From positions 1 to 64,000 of the forward strand of contig NZ_VOSW01000035.1 in assembly GCF_009690905.1 (NCBI RefSeq): a stretch of DNA of 64,000 nt, in the 5' to 3' direction. A model generated the notes under the pieces. It ran no database searches, was not told where the DNA came from, and saw only the letters and a list, made by a program, of their open reading frames with translations. This DNA is from Paraburkholderia madseniana (GTDB taxonomy: Bacteria > Pseudomonadota > Gammaproteobacteria > Burkholderiales > Burkholderiaceae). The translations under genes and the position numbers were made by a program. Positions 32,460 to 41,750 of the stretch are shown here, in pieces (positions within the stretch are counted from its first letter, which is position 1; each line of letters begins with the position of its first letter).

Positions 32460-33397
32460 TGACGTGCCTGCGGCGCAGCCCCCGGACAAGCCGGGTCTTT
32501 ACCCCAATGTCCATCGCACACGCGCCAGCGGCACAACTGGTCTTCGAAGAAGCCGCGTTGCCCGCACTCTTTCACGCGTTCGGCCAGCTTGGCGTTCCCA
32601 GGCGCAGCCGATGCGCTGACCTTGGTGGCCGTGCTGCCGTCTGCCGCTTTCGCGTCGGCCGGTTTGGTGCGCGCCACGAGCGCAGCCAATAGATCGGCAT
32701 CCGAATCATCTTTCGAAGCATTACCAGTCGGACGCGATTTCTTCGTTTGAGCGACCGCGGTCGGCGCGCTCGCGTGATGATTGCTTGCGCTCGCGCTTTC
32801 CTTCTTGCTGTGCGCCGTCGTGTCGTGTTTCGCATTGCTGGCGACAGCCGTCGAGCTCTTAGCGTGCTTTGCCGCCGGCACCGTGACCGCCGACGCGGCC
32901 GCTGCGGACGCAACCGGTGTAGACGCGTTGCTCGGCTCAGCGCCATCGGCAAGGGCGCGCGATAAGCGGCTTTCATCGCCACTTGCAGGCGCACTCGCGG
33001 AGGCCGCTGGCGCCTTGCTGTCGCTGTCGTCAGCAACGATCGTGGCCGCTTGCGACGACGCTGCAGCCGGCGCCTCCGCTTTCGCAGTGACCTGCGCAGC
33101 ACCGCTCGCGGCGGACGCCGGCACAGCAGCTTTCCCTGGGTTGGCGGGCGTGGCCGACGCCAACGACTCCGTCTGCACACGCTGCTGCATATGCCACGCA
33201 CCCCAACCGCCGGCCGCGATCACCAGCAAGGCGACCAGCAGGAGCGGCGTTTTCGACCGGCGTGGTTTATCGGCAGGCGGCTCGACACGGCCTTCCAGAT
33301 TCGCGAGGATTCGCGAACCATTGCCATCGGCGCCCTTAGCCTTATCGGATAACAGGCTAGGTGGGGCTTTGGAATTCGAACTTTCCGGCGCATTCAT
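32453..33397 (-). CDS. single-pass membrane protein with Ala-rich periplasmic linker and C-terminal four-Cys motif
   Basis: A 314-residue protein. Residues 1-48 are hydrophilic and presumably cytoplasmic; PLLLVALLVIAAGGWGAW (about 50-67) is the only membrane segment. A 200-residue Ala/Ser/Lys-rich linker follows, with a compact C-terminal domain KECGQRGFFEDQLCRWRV continuing to CDGHWGKDPAC. Four Cys residues are within 25 positions, suitable for two disulfides in the periplasm. I do not recognise a named family; similar tails occur in hypothetical Burkholderia proteins. It is divergent from the M15 peptidase gene at the left edge of the T6SS island, so a cell-wall or T6SS-assembly role is plausible but inferred. 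Confidence 0.65.
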   Translation of the reverse strand: MNAPESSNSKAPPSLLSDKAKGADGNGSRILANLEGRVEPPADKPRRSKTPLLLVALLVIAAGGWGAWHMQQRVQTESLASATPANPGKAAVPASAASGAAQVTAKAEAPAAASSQAATIVADDSDSKAPAASASAPASGDESRLSRALADGAEPSNASTPVASAAAASAVTVPAAKHAKSSTAVASNAKHDTTAHSKKESASASNHHASAPTAVAQTKKSRPTGNASKDDSDADLLAALVARTKPADAKAADGSTATKVSASAAPGNAKLAERVKECGQRGFFEDQLCRWRVCDGHWGKDPACPGAAPQARQP

Positions 33398-33408
33398 TCA
33401 CTGTCTCA

Positions 33409-33438
33409 TTGAATCCTGGATTATTTCGCCGTGATAAT
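33409..33438 (+). promoter_or_regulatory. sigma-70-type promoter of the M15 peptidase gene
   Basis: TTGAAT at 33409-33414 and GATAAT at 33433-33438 are separated by 18 bp in the AT-rich 125-bp divergent gap. A transcript would start near 33445, downstream of the longest possible frame start at 33361. This supports the internal TTG start at 33523 for the peptidase. Confidence 0.5.
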
Positions 33439-33522
33439 ACCGTTCCGGCTCCTCTCCGAGCAGGCCTGATTCTAAGAGCAAGCATTACAAAATACAATTG
33501 TTTCCAATTTCCGGGGTCGACT

Positions 33523-34368
33523 TTGATTGCCGTAGTACTTCTCGCCTATTTCGCCTTCGCCGTTGTGATCGCCGCAATGCTGCTATTGCCGGCGGTACGC
33601 GCCTCTTTATTAGGCGCCGCACTCGCCATTCACGGCCGCGTTATGCGCGGAGCATCTCAAGGTGCTTCACGTGCTCGCGGTCAATTAGTACGTTCGGCAA
33701 AAATTTCGCAATCGACTGCAGTCGATATGCAAAAGTTACTGGCAAAGCGGCGCTTGCTGATTTTTACCACCACAGGTATTCTTGCGACGCCGCCATTGGT
33801 GGCATTGGCTTTACGCGGTCGGCAATTATTCCAATTCGATGACACTGCACGGGTACCGGACGAGAAAATTGCCGCGTTATTGAATGGCGAACAGCTCGTG
33901 CCCCCGCCGCCGCTGCCGCCCGAGGTATTTGCAACGCAGGAAGTGGAGCAGATTCGGCCCGCGCTGAAAGACGCGAGCCGCGACTGGAATTTGCTCGACG
34001 CCGATTTCAGAACGCGTTTATTGCTCGTTTACAAAATCATGCACGAGCAGTACGGGTATGAAATGGCATTGCTGGAAGGTTATCGCAGTCCGGAGCGGCA
34101 AAACCGCCTGGCGCAAATGGGGGGCAACGTCACCAATGCCGCAGCGTTTCAAAGCTATCACCAATACGGTCTTGCCGCGGACAATGCGTTTTTGCGCGAC
34201 GGCAAGCTCGTCATTTCAGAAAAAGATCCCTGGGCCATGCGAGGCTATCAGTTATACGGACAGACGGCCGAACAGGTCGGCCTGACGTGGGGTGGCCGTT
34301 GGAAATTGATGGATCTCGGGCACGTTGAATATCACAAACCCGGCTTCGTCCTGGGGCGTGGTCATTAA
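33523..34368 (+). CDS. membrane-anchored M15-type peptidase (TagX/VanY-like) of the T6SS locus
   Basis: A 281-residue protein starting at TTG 33523; an earlier start would lie upstream of the likely transcription start. Two hydrophobic segments (IAVVLLAYFAFAVVIAAMLLL and LLIFTTTGILATPPLVALAL) anchor a periplasmic C-terminal M15 domain. Zinc ligands are visible: His and Asp in SYHQYGLAAD, and the final His in LGHVEYH, with Glu as general base. These enzymes cut peptidoglycan peptide stems. TagX of Acinetobacter, in the same family, opens the cell wall for T6SS assembly. The tssM gene follows 268 bp downstream on the same strand, which supports that role. Confidence 0.8.
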   Translation: MIAVVLLAYFAFAVVIAAMLLLPAVRASLLGAALAIHGRVMRGASQGASRARGQLVRSAKISQSTAVDMQKLLAKRRLLIFTTTGILATPPLVALALRGRQLFQFDDTARVPDEKIAALLNGEQLVPPPPLPPEVFATQEVEQIRPALKDASRDWNLLDADFRTRLLLVYKIMHEQYGYEMALLEGYRSPERQNRLAQMGGNVTNAAAFQSYHQYGLAADNAFLRDGKLVISEKDPWAMRGYQLYGQTAEQVGLTWGGRWKLMDLGHVEYHKPGFVLGRGH

Positions 34369-34636
34369 GGCGAAGTGGGCAATAAAGAGGTTGGCAATGG
34401 GGCGTTCAAGCAAATTTTCTGGCAAAAATCGGCAATGCCGCATGCATAACGGCATTCGCCCCATCGCCCTCGGCGAAACATTCCATGGCGGATTTAACAA
34501 TCCGGCCGCATTCACCTTCGCCTGAATATGCTTTCGAATTGTTTCAAACGCGGCGCAGGCAGACTTTGCCCGCGCTCGCGCCATGCTGTTTGCTACACAC
34601 GCGCCACAACACACATCACCAAGACCTGAACGGCTT

Positions 34637-37600
34637 ATGCGACGCATTCTTAACGTGTTGACCCATACACGCACGCTCTCGATCATCGGCTTGCTCGCGC
34701 TCGCTGCTGTTTTGTTCATCGGTGCCGATACCTTGCAGATCGACCTGATGTGGCCTGCCATCGTGCTCGGCGCGGTGATCGCGCTATGGCTGCTGGTCTG
34801 GGTGGTGCGCCGCCTGCGCGCACGGCGCGCGAACAACAAGCTCGGCGAGATGCTCGAGCAGCAAGCCGAAAAACAGACCGAAACCGGCCCCGCCCCAACG
34901 CCCACGCGCCAGGCCGAACTCGACGTGCTGCGCACACGCCTCGTCGACGCGGTGAAAACGATCAAGACCTCGAAGATCGGTCAGATGTCCGGCGGCTCGG
35001 CGCTGTATGAATTGCCCTGGTACATCGTGATCGGCAACCCGGCCGCAGGCAAGAGCAGCGCCGTGCTGAATTCCGGTCTGCAATTTCCTTTCGCCGACAA
35101 GAACAACGCCGTGATTCACGGTATCGGCGGCACGCGCAATTGCGACTGGTTCTTCACGACCGAAGGCATTCTGCTCGACACCGCCGGCCGCTATTCCGTG
35201 CACGAAGAAGACCGCACCGAATGGATCGGCTTCCTCGGCCTGCTCAAGCGCTTCCGGCCAAAGGCGCCGATCAACGGCATCATCGTCACGGCGAGCATTG
35301 CCGAGTTGACCAGCAGCAAGCCCGAGTTCGCGATCAATCTCGCGAAGAATCTGCGCCAGCGCGTGCAGGAGTTGACCGAGAAGCTCGAAGTGTTCGCGCC
35401 GGTGTATGTGATGTTCACCAAGGCCGACCTGATCACGGGCTTCACCGAATTTTTCAGCGGCAGCGACCGCCACGAATACGACCGCGTGTGGGGCGCCACC
35501 CTGCCCTACGAGCCAGACGAAAAGCGCGACGTGGTGGGTCTGTTCGACGAGCACTTCGAAGAGCTCTATGACGGCCTGAAAGAAATCAGCGTCGCGCAGA
35601 TGTCGATCAACCGCGGCAACAAGCTCTCGCCGGGCCAGTTGAGCTTCCCGCTCGAATTCTCGGCGATCAAGCCCGCGTTGCGCGCGTTCCTCGCCACGCT
35701 GTTCGAAACCAACCCGTTCCAGCACAAGCCGATTTTCCGCGGCTTCTACTTCACCAGCGCGTTGCAGGAAGGCGAAACCAACAGCGCCGCCGCCACGCGC
35801 ATCGCCAACCGCTTTGGCCTCTCCGCGGACAGTCTGCCCAAGCCGCATAGCGCGTTCTCGAAGAACGGCTTCTTCCTGCGCGATCTGTTCTCCAAGGTGA
35901 TCTTCGCCGACCGGCAGACCGTCAAGCAGTTCGCCAGTCCCGCCAAGACGCGCATGCGTTATGCCACGTTCTTCGGCTTCGTCGCGGTGCTCGCGTTGGC
36001 GCTCGGCGGCTGGACGTGGTCGACGATCGGCAATGAGCAGCTCGCCGACAACGTCAAGGCCGACCTCGACAACGTGGTGCGCCTGCAGCAGAACCGCAAT
36101 GACCTGCAATCGCGCTTGCAGGCCATGGACATTCTGGAAGACCGCATTGACCAGCTCGAACAATTCCGCCGCGACAAGCCGCTGGCGGTGTCTCTCGGGC
36201 TGTATCAGGGCGACCGCCTCGAGCAGCACTTGCTCACCGAGTATTACAGCGGCGTGCGCCAGATCCTGCTCGACCCGGTCTCGCAGAATCTCGCGTCGTT
36301 CCTGAAGGACGTCAATGCGCACCCCGATCAGCTCGCGCCGCTGAACCGCACGCCGGACGCCGCCGCGATTCCGGTGTCCGCACACACGGCGATGGCGGCG
36401 AACAGCCAGGGTGGCCTGTATAGCGACGCGTCGCCGACCAACGTCGAAGACGCGTACAACGCGCTCAAGACCTACCTGATGCTGAGCGACAAGCGTCACG
36501 TGGAAACCGCGCACCTGACTGATCAGGTCGCCCGCTTCTGGCGCGGCTGGCTCGAAACGAATCGCGGCAACATGCCCCGCGACGAGATGATCCGCAGCGC
36601 CGAGCGCATGATCACCTTCTATCTGTCGCGCGTGTCCGACAACGACTGGCCGATGATCGACCAGAACCTCGGCCTCGTCGACCAGACCCGTGAAAACCTG
36701 CGCCGCGTGGTGCGCGGCATGCCGGCTCGTCAGCGTGTCTACGAAGAAATCAAGGCGCGTGCGTCGACCCGCTTCGCGCCGATGACGATCGCGCGCATCG
36801 TCGGCGAAAACAATACGGCGCTGGTGGCCGGCAGCTACGCGATTCCCGGCACCTTCACGCGTGAAGCGTGGTTCCAGTACGTGCAGCCGGCGATTCGCGA
36901 TGCCGCCACCAAGGAATTGCAGGCCAAGGACTGGGTGCTCAATACCTCCGCGCACGACGACCTGACGCTCGAAGGCAGCCCCGAGCAGATCCAGAAAGCA
37001 CTCGTGGCGATGTACAAAACGGAGTACGCGATGCACTGGCAGAAGTTCATGCAAGGCATTGCCGTGCAGAGCTTCGGCAGCTTCGGTCAGGCGGTGGATG
37101 CGATGAACCGTCTCGGCGACCCGCAGGATTCGCCGATCCGCAAGGTCCTCGAAACCGCGTATGACCAGACTTCGTGGGACAACCCGTCGCTCTTCAACGC
37201 GAACCTGAAGCGCGCGCAAACCGGCATGACCAGCTGGTTCAAGAATTGGTTCGCGCGTGCGCCGACCGGCCAGTTGAACGCCAACATCGACATCAACGGC
37301 AATCCGGTCGAAGTGCCGATGGGCCCGATCGGCCAGGAGTTCTCGGCATTGGGCCGCATCGTCGTCTCCGGCGACAACGGCTCGATGTTGAAGGGCTACA
37401 TGGACACGCTCTCGAAGGTCCGCACGCGCTTTAACGTAATCAAGAACCAGGGCGATCCGGGACCGGGCGCGCGTCAGCTGATGCAGCAGACACTCGACGG
37501 CAGCGGCTCCGAACTGGCCGATTCGCTGAAGTACGTCGACGAGCAGATGCTGACGGGCCTCACCGATTCGCAACGCAAGGCGCTGCGACCGCTGCTGGTG

Positions 37601-38539
37601 CGTCCGCTGATGGCAGCGTATGCGGTGGTGATCCAGCCGGCCAGCGTCGAAGTCAACAAGGTGTGGAACGCGCAGGTCTACCAGACCTTCCAGGGGTCGC
37701 TCGCGAACAAGTATCCGTTTGCAGGCGATGCGAAGGTCGAAGCCGGCGCCGGCGAAATCGCCCAGGTGTTCGGGCCGGACGGCGCGATCGCCAAGTTCGT
37801 CGGCACCACCCTCGGGCCGCTCGCGGTGCGCCGCGGCGACACGCTGACCTCGCGCACATGGGGCGATATGGGTCTCGCGCTGACGCCCGACTTCACCAGC
37901 GGTTTCGCGCGCTGGGTGGCGCCGCTTGCCGGCGGCGCGGCGACCTCGGGTGGCCAAAGCTCGGCCGAACCGCAGACCGTATTCCAGATCCTGCCGCAAC
38001 CAAGCAGCGGCACCACGGAATACACGCTCGCGATCGACGGCCAGCAGATGCGTTACCGCAATACGCCGCCGCAGTGGACCAACTTCGTGTGGCCGAATCC
38101 GTCGGGCTCGCCTGGCGCCACACTGAATGCCACAACCTTCGACGGCCGCACGCTGCAACTGGTCAACGAGCCGGGCCGCTACGGTCTGGAGAAACTGATC
38201 AACTCGGCGCAACGCAAACGCCGTCCGGATGGCACCTTCGATCTGTCGTGGACGCAAGGCAATGTCACGGTGGCGGTCAGCATGCGCATCATCAGCACGT
38301 CGCAGGCCTCGGGCGGCGCCAGCAGCGATGCACCGCAACAGCAAAGCCTGCGCGGCTTGCGGCTGCCGTCGTCGGTAGCGGACGTGAGCGCCGCGGCGAA
38401 TTCAGTCAATGCGACAGCCGCGGGTGCGCCAGGACCAACAGGAACAGCGGGCACCGTGCCCGCTGTCGCACCGGCCTCACCAGCGGCACGGCCGGCCACG
38501 GCCGCCGCCGCGGTTTCGAACACAGGAGGTGCGCAATGA
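34637..38539 (+). CDS. tssM: T6SS inner-membrane protein TssM (IcmF/VasK)
   Basis: A 1300-residue component of the T6SS membrane complex with TssL and TssJ. It starts at the ATG at 34637. Two N-terminal helices (about residues 14-30 and 38-58) precede a cytoplasmic GTPase-like domain with an intact Walker A (GNPAAGKS, 133-140). A third helix (FFGFVAVLALALGGW, about 444-458) leads to the large periplasmic domain that contacts TssJ. The C-terminal tail is low-complexity Ala/Pro. Its TGA overlaps the tagF start (ATGA, 38536-38539), and an AGGAGGT lies just before it, so TagF is translated strongly. The length is slightly above the usual 1100-1250. Confidence 0.95.
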   Translation: MRRILNVLTHTRTLSIIGLLALAAVLFIGADTLQIDLMWPAIVLGAVIALWLLVWVVRRLRARRANNKLGEMLEQQAEKQTETGPAPTPTRQAELDVLRTRLVDAVKTIKTSKIGQMSGGSALYELPWYIVIGNPAAGKSSAVLNSGLQFPFADKNNAVIHGIGGTRNCDWFFTTEGILLDTAGRYSVHEEDRTEWIGFLGLLKRFRPKAPINGIIVTASIAELTSSKPEFAINLAKNLRQRVQELTEKLEVFAPVYVMFTKADLITGFTEFFSGSDRHEYDRVWGATLPYEPDEKRDVVGLFDEHFEELYDGLKEISVAQMSINRGNKLSPGQLSFPLEFSAIKPALRAFLATLFETNPFQHKPIFRGFYFTSALQEGETNSAAATRIANRFGLSADSLPKPHSAFSKNGFFLRDLFSKVIFADRQTVKQFASPAKTRMRYATFFGFVAVLALALGGWTWSTIGNEQLADNVKADLDNVVRLQQNRNDLQSRLQAMDILEDRIDQLEQFRRDKPLAVSLGLYQGDRLEQHLLTEYYSGVRQILLDPVSQNLASFLKDVNAHPDQLAPLNRTPDAAAIPVSAHTAMAANSQGGLYSDASPTNVEDAYNALKTYLMLSDKRHVETAHLTDQVARFWRGWLETNRGNMPRDEMIRSAERMITFYLSRVSDNDWPMIDQNLGLVDQTRENLRRVVRGMPARQRVYEEIKARASTRFAPMTIARIVGENNTALVAGSYAIPGTFTREAWFQYVQPAIRDAATKELQAKDWVLNTSAHDDLTLEGSPEQIQKALVAMYKTEYAMHWQKFMQGIAVQSFGSFGQAVDAMNRLGDPQDSPIRKVLETAYDQTSWDNPSLFNANLKRAQTGMTSWFKNWFARAPTGQLNANIDINGNPVEVPMGPIGQEFSALGRIVVSGDNGSMLKGYMDTLSKVRTRFNVIKNQGDPGPGARQLMQQTLDGSGSELADSLKYVDEQMLTGLTDSQRKALRPLLVRPLMAAYAVVIQPASVEVNKVWNAQVYQTFQGSLANKYPFAGDAKVEAGAGEIAQVFGPDGAIAKFVGTTLGPLAVRRGDTLTSRTWGDMGLALTPDFTSGFARWVAPLAGGAATSGGQSSAEPQTVFQILPQPSSGTTEYTLAIDGQQMRYRNTPPQWTNFVWPNPSGSPGATLNATTFDGRTLQLVNEPGRYGLEKLINSAQRKRRPDGTFDLSWTQGNVTVAVSMRIISTSQASGGASSDAPQQQSLRGLRLPSSVADVSAAANSVNATAAGAPGPTGTAGTVPAVAPASPAARPATAAAAVSNTGGAQ

Positions 38540-39528
38540 CGCAAACCGTGCAGGCGCAAATCGCCTACTTCGGCAAGATCCCGTCGCGCGGCGACTTCGT
38601 CAAAAGCGCGCATAACCCGCAATTGCTGGCCACGCTCGACCGCTGGATCGCCGAGGCCATGGAGTTGCTCACTGACGATCCGCGCTGGAAGATCGTCTAC
38701 GAAAACGCCAAGCCGATGCACTTCGCGTTCCTCGGCTCGCGCAGCAAGCTAGCGATCGCCGGGCATATGGTGGCGAGCCAGGATCAATCGTCGCGCCGCT
38801 TTCCGTTTCTTGCCGCCACCGCGCTGGAAGTTGAAAAGCCGCTGACGTTCCTCGCGCACAGTCCGCTGGCCTTCGCGCGCCTGTGGTCGCGTATCGCCTC
38901 GCAGATGAAGCCGTTGCTCGGCGTGAGCGAGCCAGCCGGCGCGTTGCACGCGCTCGGCGAAACGCAAGTGCCGATCGAAATCGGCGGCGGTCCGGGCAAT
39001 CCGCACGACGGCACCTTCAACGACTTCGTCGAGCATCAGACCCTCTCCGGCCTCGAACAGATGCTGCTTGCGAGCGGCCATCCGGTGCGCTTGCGTGGCG
39101 CGATGCTGGCGCTCGGTTCGCTGCTGCGTCCGGTGATGCAAAGCGGTTCGTCGCATCTCGAACGCGGGCTCACACTGCCGCTGCCGAACGATCCGTTCTA
39201 TCGCTCGCTCGTCGCCGCTTTCTGGCTCGAACTGATCGCACCGTTCGTCTCGCAGGCCGATTTCGAACTGGCGATTTTTATCGGCACGATTGCCGAGCGC
39301 GAACGGCTCATCATCGGCTTTAACGGTGCCTCGGCCAAAACGCTGCATAGCGTGGTCGATCCGCAGGCGTACGCGGCACACAACATCGATATCGACGATC
39401 CCGAGTGGATCGACGAACACGCACAAAACGACCATGGCATCAGCAAGCTCGTCAGCTACCTCGACCAACCGCAACTGTCGTTGCGTGTCAGCATCGACAC
39501 GTTCCGCGAAGCATTCACGGGAGCGTGA
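38536..39528 (+). CDS. tagF: T6SS-associated protein TagF
   Basis: A 330-residue TagF-family protein. It starts at the ATG at 38536, overlapping the tssM stop, with the perfect site AGGAGGT. The N-terminal IAYFGKIPSRGDFVKS motif is diagnostic of the family. TagF is a post-translational repressor of T6SS assembly, studied mainly in Pseudomonas aeruginosa H1-T6SS and Agrobacterium, where it counteracts the PpkA-Fha phosphorylation pathway. Neither PpkA, PppA nor Fha is encoded in this cluster, which makes its target here unclear. It forms one transcript with tssM and the OmpA-like gene. Confidence 0.92.
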   Translation: MTQTVQAQIAYFGKIPSRGDFVKSAHNPQLLATLDRWIAEAMELLTDDPRWKIVYENAKPMHFAFLGSRSKLAIAGHMVASQDQSSRRFPFLAATALEVEKPLTFLAHSPLAFARLWSRIASQMKPLLGVSEPAGALHALGETQVPIEIGGGPGNPHDGTFNDFVEHQTLSGLEQMLLASGHPVRLRGAMLALGSLLRPVMQSGSSHLERGLTLPLPNDPFYRSLVAAFWLELIAPFVSQADFELAIFIGTIAERERLIIGFNGASAKTLHSVVDPQAYAAHNIDIDDPEWIDEHAQNDHGISKLVSYLDQPQLSLRVSIDTFREAFTGA

Positions 39529-39532
39529 CACG

Positions 39533-40489
39533 ATGTTGAGCAAACACACGCGCATTGCCTCGCTGCTGGCGGGCCTTCTCGTCTGCGCACTCGCCCATGC
39601 CGACAACGACGGCCCGGCACGCGTCACGCCGGTCGACAACAGCGGCATGGCGATTCGCACGACGGTTCTGCCCGCGCCTTCTTCGGCTCAGCAGGGCACT
39701 GCAGGTCCTGCGGTCAGCACGGCCGGCCTCGCCAGCGGTACGACGGGCGGCGGCACCGGTGCGATCAGCGCAGCGCCGCCGCCCGCCAATGCAACGCCGG
39801 GCCAGGTGGTGGTGGGCGGAAAGGTGCCGGATGAAGCGACCAAAGCGGCCGTGCTCGCACGTCTGCGCGACACCTACGGCGCGGCCAACGTGGTCGATCA
39901 GATCGAAGTCGCCGACGTTGCGACGCCGCCGAACTGGTCCGCCAACGTACAAAAGCTGATCGGCCCGCAGTTGAAGCAGATCAGCAAAGGCCAGTTGAAG
40001 ATCGACGGCACGCAGATCGACGTGAAGGGCGAGGTGCATAACGAATCGCAGCGCCAGCAACTCGCAAGCGATATGGCGAACGCGCTGAATCCGACCTACA
40101 CGATCAAGAACGGCCTGCGCGTGAGCGCATCGGAACAGGGCCTGCTCGACCAGACGCTGGCGAATCGCACAATCGAGTTCGAGACGGGCAGCGCGACACT
40201 TACGCCGCAAGGCCGCGCGATTCTCGATCAGATGGCGGCCGTGTTGTCGAAGATGCAGACGAAGACGGTGGCGATCATCGGCCATACCGACAACTCGGGC
40301 AATCGCACCTCGAATATCGCGCTGAGCCAGGCGCGTGCGGATGCGGTGAAGGGTTATCTGGTCGCGAGAGGCATTCCGCCCGAGCAGATGACGACCACAG
40401 GGGTTGGTCCGGATCAGCCGATCGCATCGAACGATACGACCGACGGGCGGGCGCGTAATCGGCGTATTGAGTTTCGCGCGGGGTCTTGA
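39533..40489 (+). CDS. OmpA-family peptidoglycan-binding protein of the T6SS
   Basis: A 318-residue secreted protein. A signal peptide (MLSKHTRIASLLAGLLVCAL, cleaved before or at AHADN) precedes a Gly/Ala/Pro-rich stretch, a BON-like module (VVVGGKVPDEATKAAVLARL) and an OmpA C-terminal domain with the peptidoglycan-binding residues in GHTDNSGN and the terminal ARNRRIEF. It starts four bases after the tagF stop. TssL here ends without a peptidoglycan-binding domain, so this protein probably supplies cell-wall anchoring for the membrane complex. Confidence 0.85.
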   Translation: MLSKHTRIASLLAGLLVCALAHADNDGPARVTPVDNSGMAIRTTVLPAPSSAQQGTAGPAVSTAGLASGTTGGGTGAISAAPPPANATPGQVVVGGKVPDEATKAAVLARLRDTYGAANVVDQIEVADVATPPNWSANVQKLIGPQLKQISKGQLKIDGTQIDVKGEVHNESQRQQLASDMANALNPTYTIKNGLRVSASEQGLLDQTLANRTIEFETGSATLTPQGRAILDQMAAVLSKMQTKTVAIIGHTDNSGNRTSNIALSQARADAVKGYLVARGIPPEQMTTTGVGPDQPIASNDTTDGRARNRRIEFRAGS

Positions 40490-40514
40490 GTTGCTGCTTG
40501 CTTGACCTTATGAA

Positions 40515-40555
40515 TTGAAAAAGCCTGGCACCGATTTCGATGCCTGGCTTTTTTG
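40515..40555. terminator. bidirectional rho-independent terminator between the ompA-like and tssA genes
   Basis: AAGCCTGGCA (40521-40530) pairs with TGCCTGGCTT (40541-40550) with one mismatch around a 10-base loop. TTTT follows on the plus strand, and the preceding A-run gives a U-tract on the minus strand. It lies in the 84-bp convergent gap and can end both transcripts. Confidence 0.8.
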
Positions 40556-40573
40556 CTTGTGTTCAAGGAAGTT

Positions 40574-41683
40574 CTAGCTGTTTTCCTCGGGCTTCACGCC
40601 CAACAACTCGCGAATATGCGCGAGCGACCCATCGTCCTTCACCACCGACGACAACCACTGATGCAAAGGCATATCCGCGCACTCCGCCGCCTTGTCCGCA
40701 AGGTAAGCAGCCGGATTATGCGGCTCGGTGCTGCGAAAGAACTTGGCCACGGCACGCAACTGCGCGACGGCTTGCGCGCGGCTCTGGATTCCTGCAATCG
40801 GGCTGATCGTGGTCGGCATGGTCGTCAACACGGGTTCCTCGCGTTGCGGTGAAGTCTTGAAGGTAGGCTCGGCGCGTTCGTGTTCTTCCGGCTTCGGCGC
40901 TTTCGGCGGCGACGCTTCAGCGCTGACGCCCAGTTCGCGTGCAAAGCGTTCCGCCAACCGGTAGACGCTCTCGTACGCATCTTTCGCCTGACGGAAACTC
41001 GGTGCTGAATCGGCCGCGCGCTGGTCCAGTTGCTGTTCGAGTGCGAGCATTGCCGCTTCGAATGCTTTCAGATCCACCAGCAGGGTCGAATAGAACGCCG
41101 GCGGCGTGGCGCGTTTCGACGCCTCGATCTGCTCGATGGAAGGCTTGCCGCGCGCGATGTCGTCGGCGTGATCCGGATCGCGCTTGACCGCTTGCGCGAC
41201 GTGCGTGGCCACGTCCCAATCGATCGTACTGTACGAGCTGCCTTGCGACGACGTGAGCGGCATCGCCCGCAGCAGATCACCGGTGCGCCCCATCAGCCAC
41301 GCGACGTTGCCGAGGCGATACTCGGTGTCGTCGCCTTCCGGCAACGGGTGCACGTGATCCCAGTACTTTTCGCACAACCCCGTCAGCAGCGCATACCCTT
41401 GCGTGAGACCGGTCACGCCCTCTTCGATGGCCAACGCCTCGGTGAGCCAGACAGCGAGGCGCAGGTCCTTGGTCTGCGTCTGCAGCAGGTTGCTGGAGCG
41501 TTCGACCACGAATGGCCAGTCGGCCTCCTTGATATCCGTGACCCATTCGCCTTGATCCAGCGACGGGTCTTCGAATCGGCGCGCGTGCTGAATCGCGTCG
41601 AAATCCGCCGAAAACAGCAGGTCGTCGCCACAAGGCGAGGCTTCGCTGATCGGCGCCAGCAGCGTGTTCAGATTAGTCGGCAT
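40574..41683 (-). CDS. tssA: T6SS cap/priming protein TssA (ImpA N-terminal domain)
   Basis: A 369-residue TssA. The ATG at 41683 gives MPTNLNTLLAPISEASPCGDDL, the usual ImpA N-terminal motif; an upstream TTG would add four residues. The ImpA_N domain covers about 60 to 150 (DWPFVVERSSNLL, YWDHVHPLPEGDD). A Lys/Glu-rich linker around 265-290 and the C-terminal domain (SRAQAVAQLRAVAKFFRSTEPHNPA) follow. The C-terminal PHNPA/AECA type is the short class that caps the sheath base. It is the last gene of the leftward T6SS operon, ending at the shared terminator. Confidence 0.92.
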   Translation of the reverse strand: MPTNLNTLLAPISEASPCGDDLLFSADFDAIQHARRFEDPSLDQGEWVTDIKEADWPFVVERSSNLLQTQTKDLRLAVWLTEALAIEEGVTGLTQGYALLTGLCEKYWDHVHPLPEGDDTEYRLGNVAWLMGRTGDLLRAMPLTSSQGSSYSTIDWDVATHVAQAVKRDPDHADDIARGKPSIEQIEASKRATPPAFYSTLLVDLKAFEAAMLALEQQLDQRAADSAPSFRQAKDAYESVYRLAERFARELGVSAEASPPKAPKPEEHERAEPTFKTSPQREEPVLTTMPTTISPIAGIQSRAQAVAQLRAVAKFFRSTEPHNPAAYLADKAAECADMPLHQWLSSVVKDDGSLAHIRELLGVKPEENS

Positions 41684-41750
41684 GACAGAAAGCAATAAGG
41701 TTCCGGTACGGCATTAAAACAGATTGGCAGGCAGGCGGGGACTTGCCTGT

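Noticed and set aside
34784..38344. 1186-codon open frame antisense to tssM
   Set aside because: Its translation is Arg/Gly/Val-rich and has no family motif, while tssM on the other strand has complete motifs and coupling to tagF.
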